Position numbers and translations under genes: made by a program. A DNA stretch of 9,835 nucleotides from Candidatus Galligastranaerophilus gallistercoris (GTDB lineage: Bacteria; Cyanobacteriota; Vampirovibrionia; Gastranaerophilales; Gastranaerophilaceae): the NCBI GenBank assembly GCA_018710795.1, contig DVJH01000002.1, positions 1 to 9,835 on the forward strand. Reading direction: 5' to 3'. Under the pieces are notes generated by a model. It saw nothing but the letters and a program-made list of their open reading frames with translations. It searched no databases and was not told the DNA's origin. Within the stretch, counting starts at the first letter, position 1. Each line of letters begins with the position of its first letter. Below are positions 5,982 through 9,835 of the stretch, piece by piece.

Positions 5982-7721
5982 ATGCAAATAAACGGTATTA
6001 ATTCGACAGCAAACATAAACACGGAAAAATCTCCGGATATTCCGGCAAAAAATATTGATGTTTCTTTCCAAAAACCAAATTCTTTTGCGGCCGATATCCC
6101 TTCATTCGTGTACAGGGCAAATTATGCCCCGAATTTATCGTTTACGGGAAATGCCCCTAAAATCAAACAGGCTTTTATAATAACGGGCGATGAAGAAGAC
6201 GTGCCTTTAAGAGTAACCGAAAAAAACCGCTCTTTTATAATCGATTTTGATTCCCAGTCGGAAATCATATACGGAACCGCAGCTATTGATTTTTTGGATG
6301 GGAATAATGAATTTGAATATGATACGCAGATAATTTTTCCTAAAAATTGCGAAGGCTCTCTTTATTTAGAAAACGGAAAGAAAGTTCCGCTTTCCGAAAA
6401 TTCGGGCGTTTTAATCAACAAAAAAACAAAAGCTAAAGTGAAAATCGAAAAGGGTTATCCTTTTATAATTATGTCCAAAAAAGATTACGAATGGTATGAA
6501 AGACATTCAAAAGACGCATCCGATAAAACAATACAAGATAAATTTCTTGAACTTGTATATTTCAACTCGCATTTATATAACGGCGAATTTACGCCTAACG
6601 TCTTTTTAGATTCTTCATATTCCGACGATTATGAATACTTAAAATCAATCGGAATCGATAAAAACGAATCAAGAAACCGTCTTATATATGATTTATACGA
6701 TAAAAGAGATATTCTTGACGAAGAAAAAAGAAAAGATGTAGAGCAGGCAAAAGCTCTGATGGATAAATTATATGATACGGGTGTCATAAAATCGCGAGAT
6801 GACGGCTATGTTAAATTTGACGTTTATTCAAAACCGTCTCATAAAGAAAATGTATTAAGACAAAAAGGTTTCAGCGAAGAAGAAATTGAAAAATTAATGC
6901 CCGTGTATGAACAGGCAAGACAAGTATTCATTGATTCAAAAATTGCTCTGAAAAACTCTTCCGAAGGGTACAGTCAAGAAACAATAGATAAAATGAAACA
7001 AACGGGTCTTTTATTTAATAATAAAAAGAATCTTGATTATATCTACTGGAAGAAAATGTTCGGCAACGAAAAATCACTCCTTAATGCACTCAGGGAAAAA
7101 GGATTTAGTGAAGAAGAACAAAAAGAAATTTTAGAAAACTGGAAAAAACATAATAAAACAGGTTATGATTTATCGGGTTTAAAATTTATAAATGAAAATC
7201 TTGCCGTATACAATTTGAATGATAAATTAAACAACTGGACTCAGGGTGAAACAAACTGGGTTACAAACTCAACCGCAATGCAATCTGATGACGGAAATGC
7301 TCCTTTTGTCGGAGTTTCAATGGTTCAATTGGATAATAATGAAATTGTTCCCATGAGCGCTTTAAGAAAAGGCGAAAAGCTCCATGCTCATCCGAACCTT
7401 AAAGAAAAAAGACAAACCGAAATATATGTAATAACAAGCGGCGCCGCTGCGCTAAATGTTGTAAAAGGCGGAAAATCACAGGTAAAAATTTTAAAAGAGG
7501 GCGACCTTGCCGTAATAAGCCCTTCCGTTATGCATTCCGTTAATTCGGTTGCGGGTGAATACGAACATATATGCGCTCAGGTGCCGAGCGCATTCCAATA
7601 CGGTTTTAGTTTTAAACAAATCGTTGATCCTCCAAAAGACTATGACGAAGCTCGTCTGACAGGCATTGCAAAAGAAGAATTGGCAGAATATAAAAGGTTA
7701 AATCCCGATAAAAATAATTAA
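5982..7721 (+). CDS. Large protein with C-terminal cupin domain and two internal helical repeats, function unknown
   Basis: The 579-residue product is unrecognised over most of its length. Residues 1-58 are low-complexity and end in NLSFTGN, without a hydrophobic signal peptide. Residues 60-170 look beta-rich. Residues 180-390 are charged and helical and hold two diverged repeats of about 55 residues (261-315 and 336-390), each beginning DK-(L/M) and TG and ending with LR-x-KGFSEEE (292-301 and 369-378). Residues about 440-545 form a cupin: GEKLHAH (464-470) supplies H468 and H470, E480 follows after a longer than usual gap, and SPSVMHSVN (513-521) supplies H518 and N521. These fit the usual metal-binding positions, so a metal-dependent enzyme or a sugar or small-ligand sensor is possible. 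Cupins are too varied to name a reaction. Nearest neighbours are the HgdC-like gene 73 bases upstream and dnaE 56 bases downstream. Its codon use looks like that of its neighbours. Confidence 0.85.
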   Translation: MQINGINSTANINTEKSPDIPAKNIDVSFQKPNSFAADIPSFVYRANYAPNLSFTGNAPKIKQAFIITGDEEDVPLRVTEKNRSFIIDFDSQSEIIYGTAAIDFLDGNNEFEYDTQIIFPKNCEGSLYLENGKKVPLSENSGVLINKKTKAKVKIEKGYPFIIMSKKDYEWYERHSKDASDKTIQDKFLELVYFNSHLYNGEFTPNVFLDSSYSDDYEYLKSIGIDKNESRNRLIYDLYDKRDILDEEKRKDVEQAKALMDKLYDTGVIKSRDDGYVKFDVYSKPSHKENVLRQKGFSEEEIEKLMPVYEQARQVFIDSKIALKNSSEGYSQETIDKMKQTGLLFNNKKNLDYIYWKKMFGNEKSLLNALREKGFSEEEQKEILENWKKHNKTGYDLSGLKFINENLAVYNLNDKLNNWTQGETNWVTNSTAMQSDDGNAPFVGVSMVQLDNNEIVPMSALRKGEKLHAHPNLKEKRQTEIYVITSGAAALNVVKGGKSQVKILKEGDLAVISPSVMHSVNSVAGEYEHICAQVPSAFQYGFSFKQIVDPPKDYDEARLTGIAKEELAEYKRLNPDKNN

Positions 7722-7726
7722 TTAAT

Positions 7727-7779
7727 ATAATTTAAAATTTAGTCAAAAAATCTTTAATTTATGCTAAATTTTAAATTAT
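7727..7779. repeat. Perfect 16-bp inverted repeat reaching into the dnaE start codon
   Basis: The left arm 7727-7742 and the right arm 7764-7779 are exact reverse complements (16 of 16), separated by 21 bases. The right arm ends with the first two bases of the dnaE ATG (7778-7780). The arms are almost pure A/T, with one G:C pair at the loop end. In RNA the stem would place the start codon in a helix, and in DNA it could be a symmetrical protein-binding site. A TATAAT at 7726-7731 overlaps the left arm and a TATGCT at 7760-7765 overlaps the loop edge, so it also sits where the promoter must be. It lacks a GC stem and T-run, so it is not a typical terminator for the upstream gene. Confidence 0.6.
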
Positions 7780-9835
7780 GAAATACGTTCCACTGCATCT
7801 TCACACAGAATATTCTTTATTGGACGGAGCAATAAGAATTCCCGATTTGTTTAAATTTGCGGCTCAAAACGATATGCCTGCGGTTGCAATAACAGACCAT
7901 GGCGTAATGTTCGGGTGCGCCGATATGTTCATTGCAAAAAACGAGCTTTTATCGCACATGCTCTCAGAAGAAGAGCAGGAGTTCAAAAAACAAATCGAAG
8001 CGGTTAAACCGATTTTAGGATGTGAATTTTATATCTGCGACGGGGACGTTATTGAAGACAGAAGCAAAAAAACAATGTATCACCTTGTTTTACTTGCAAA
8101 AAATCAAAACGGATATCATAATTTGTGCCGCCTTGATTCGATTGCTTCAACCGATGCATATTATTATAAACCCCGTATTAACCATGAACTTTTGGAAAAA
8201 TACAAAGATGATATAATCTGCTTATCTGCCTGTATTCAAGGGGAAGCCGCAAGAACATTTTTGGATGGCGACAGTACGGAAGCCGAAAAAAGAATTTTAT
8301 ACTATAAAAATCTTTTCGGCGATGATTATTATATTGAGCTTCAAGACCACGGTCTTAAAGAACAAAAAGATTCTAATCCCTTCTTAATGGAGATGGCAAA
8401 AAAACATAATATTAAAACCGTTATTACAAACGATTCTCACTATTTAAGAAAAGAAGATGCCTCATGGCATGATACGCTTTTGTGCGAACAGACAAAATCA
8501 TCCAAACACGAACAAAACCGCTTCAAATTTTCAAACAGCGAATTTTACGTTAAAACCGTTGAAGAATTAAGAGAAGCGTTTTCCTGGATGGATGAAGAAT
8601 ATTTTAACCAATGTATTAATAACACGGTTGAAATTGCTGAAAAAATTGATTTTCAGATGGATAAACTCGAATTCGGGAAAACAAAAGAATATTTGCCTAA
8701 ATTCCCCTGCCCCGATAATTTATCCGAAGAAGAATATTTTGATGTTTTATGCAAAAAAGGCTTAAAAGAAAGATATTCCGATCCTATCCCCGATGATATT
8801 TTAGAAAGATACGAATACGAAAAAAGCGTTATATTTAAAATGGGTTTTCCCGCGTATTTCCTTTTAACCTGGGATTTTATCAACTGGGCAAAAAACCATG
8901 ATATACCGGTGGGCCCCGGAAGAGGCTCCGCTGCGGGAAGTATCGTTGCTTATGCTCTCGGGATTACGGAATTGGACCCCATTGAGCATAATCTCTTGTT
9001 TGAAAGATTTTTAAACCCCGAACGTATTTCAATGCCCGATATAGATATCGACTTTTGCAAAAGAAGAAGAGGCGAAGTTATTGATTATGTTTCCGAACGC
9101 TGGGGGCAAGATCATGTCTGCCAGATTATAACGTTCGGCACACTTGCCGCAAAAGCCGCCCTTAAAGCGGTTGCAAGGGTGTATGATATTGATTTTACGA
9201 CAAGCAACACCTGGGCGGGGATGATTCCTTCCGTTCCCGGTACAAAATTAAATGATGCATTATCCGACGGCACGGAATTCAGGAAATTATACGATACAAA
9301 TTCGGAAGCCCACGGATTAATTGATGAAGCGCTTCACCTTGAAGGTTTGAAAAATCAGGTCGGCACCCACGCCGCAGGCGTTATTATTGCGCCAAAGCCC
9401 ATGTCTGAAATTATTCCCGTTGCGCTTTCAAAAGAAAAATCCGCAACGACGCAATATCCGATGGCAGGGATTGAAAAAATCGGTCTTTTAAAAATGGATT
9501 TTCTGGGGTTAGAAACTCTTACCATTATAAGAGATTGTCTCGATATGATTAAAAAAAGAAAAGGAATCGATATTGAGATAAATAAAATACCTCTGGATGA
9601 TGAAAAAACGTTTGAACTGTTAAAAAAAGGCGACACGGACAGTGTATTCCAGCTTGAATCTCCGGGGATGAAACGATTGGTTAAAGAATTGAAACCTTCG
9701 GTGTTTGAAGACTTAGGCGCTCTTGTTGCGCTTTTTCGCCCCGGGCCTTTGGAAGCGGGCATGGTAAAAGACTTTGTCGACAGAAAACACGGACGCCAAA
9801 AAATCGAATATTCTCATCCTTTATTGGAAAATATT
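7778..9835 (+). CDS. dnaE: DNA polymerase III subunit alpha, DnaE type (3' end outside the window)
   Basis: This is the replicative C-family polymerase, which copies the chromosome within the beta-clamp holoenzyme. The frame is open for 686 codons to the window edge; family members usually run to about 1,100-1,200 residues, so the finger, HhH, OB and clamp-binding parts lie beyond. The N-terminal PHP domain keeps a full set of likely metal ligands: H7, H9, D16, H41, E83, H102, C152, D219 and H221. The palm has GPGRGSAAGS (379-388), catalytic PDIDIDF (420-426, D421 and D423) and the third aspartate in MDFLGL (573-578, D574). HLEGLKNQVGTHAAGV and SVFQLESPGM follow the family. The ATG at 7778 is the only sensible start, as HLHTEYS begins at residue 7. 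There is no Shine-Dalgarno, and an inverted repeat overlaps the start. PolC is excluded because the exonuclease is not inserted in the PHP domain. Confidence 0.97.
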   Translation, partial: MKYVPLHLHTEYSLLDGAIRIPDLFKFAAQNDMPAVAITDHGVMFGCADMFIAKNELLSHMLSEEEQEFKKQIEAVKPILGCEFYICDGDVIEDRSKKTMYHLVLLAKNQNGYHNLCRLDSIASTDAYYYKPRINHELLEKYKDDIICLSACIQGEAARTFLDGDSTEAEKRILYYKNLFGDDYYIELQDHGLKEQKDSNPFLMEMAKKHNIKTVITNDSHYLRKEDASWHDTLLCEQTKSSKHEQNRFKFSNSEFYVKTVEELREAFSWMDEEYFNQCINNTVEIAEKIDFQMDKLEFGKTKEYLPKFPCPDNLSEEEYFDVLCKKGLKERYSDPIPDDILERYEYEKSVIFKMGFPAYFLLTWDFINWAKNHDIPVGPGRGSAAGSIVAYALGITELDPIEHNLLFERFLNPERISMPDIDIDFCKRRRGEVIDYVSERWGQDHVCQIITFGTLAAKAALKAVARVYDIDFTTSNTWAGMIPSVPGTKLNDALSDGTEFRKLYDTNSEAHGLIDEALHLEGLKNQVGTHAAGVIIAPKPMSEIIPVALSKEKSATTQYPMAGIEKIGLLKMDFLGLETLTIIRDCLDMIKKRKGIDIEINKIPLDDEKTFELLKKGDTDSVFQLESPGMKRLVKELKPSVFEDLGALVALFRPGPLEAGMVKDFVDRKHGRQKIEYSHPLLENI

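Noticed and set aside
8022..8216. 64-residue rightward open frame inside dnaE
   Set aside because: The dnaE frame is uninterrupted through this stretch and carries PHP ligands H102 and nearby motifs, so there is no frameshift or separate gene here.
9355..9762. 135-residue minus-strand open frame
   Set aside because: It is antisense to the DnaE palm domain, whose catalytic motifs explain the sequence; the product is Ser/Phe/Ile-rich with no family resemblance.
7778..9835. Split-intein arrangement of dnaE as in many cyanobacteria
   Set aside because: The known insertion point lies beyond residue 686, outside the window, so it can be neither supported nor excluded.
1..9835. Prophage, transposon, CRISPR or defence island
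   Set aside because: No integrase, transposase, tRNA, repeat array or terminal inverted repeats were seen. The lone SNF2 helicase lacks the methyltransferase or nuclease partners typical of defence loci.

Overview
The window is an AT-rich, densely coded bacterial segment. It carries eight genes or gene parts, has no gap over 75 bases, and shows no RNA genes, insertion sequences or CRISPR array. Every recognisable gene belongs to an ordinary chromosomal family: ribosome silencing factor, PSP1/RicT protein, SNF2 helicase, BadF/HgdC-type ATPase, cupin protein and replicative DNA polymerase. Base composition, the DnaE type and the 'NLSFTGN'-like N-terminal segment of the cupin protein recall gut Vampirovibrionia/Melainabacteria (Gastranaerophilales). 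That placement is an inference from memory, not a demonstrated assignment.

Left part (1-1571). The 3' end of a gene with a LuxR/GerE-like helix-turn-helix tail reads rightward. It meets, tail to tail with a 10-base overlap, a leftward pair: ricT-like (PSP1 family), then rsfS. The pair is coupled through a one-base TAATG stop/start overlap. RsfS blocks ribosomal subunit joining. RicT-type proteins bind Fe-S clusters and, in Bacillus, support RNA processing, so this is a small RNA/translation operon.

Middle part (1572-5908). Across a 36-base divergent spacer lies a rightward transcription unit of three genes. The first is a 963-residue SNF2-family helicase. Nine bases later comes an unrecognised 241-residue protein with four cysteines and two FWG-P segments. 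Overlapping it by four bases (ATGA) is a 225-residue HgdC/BadF-like ATPase that keeps both Fe-S cysteines of the 2-hydroxyacyl-CoA dehydratase activators. No full-size dehydratase subunit lies here. The activase plus the small cysteine protein is the most novel-looking item in the window.

Right part (5982-9835). A 579-residue protein with a C-terminal cupin and two ~55-residue helical repeats is followed after 56 bases by dnaE, the DNA polymerase III alpha subunit. The window ends inside dnaE after 686 codons. The spacer before dnaE holds a perfect 16-bp inverted repeat whose right arm runs into the dnaE start codon.

Several starts (ricT, the helicase, dnaE) have no Shine-Dalgarno sequence but have TATAAT-like boxes close by, suggesting short-leader or leaderless transcripts.
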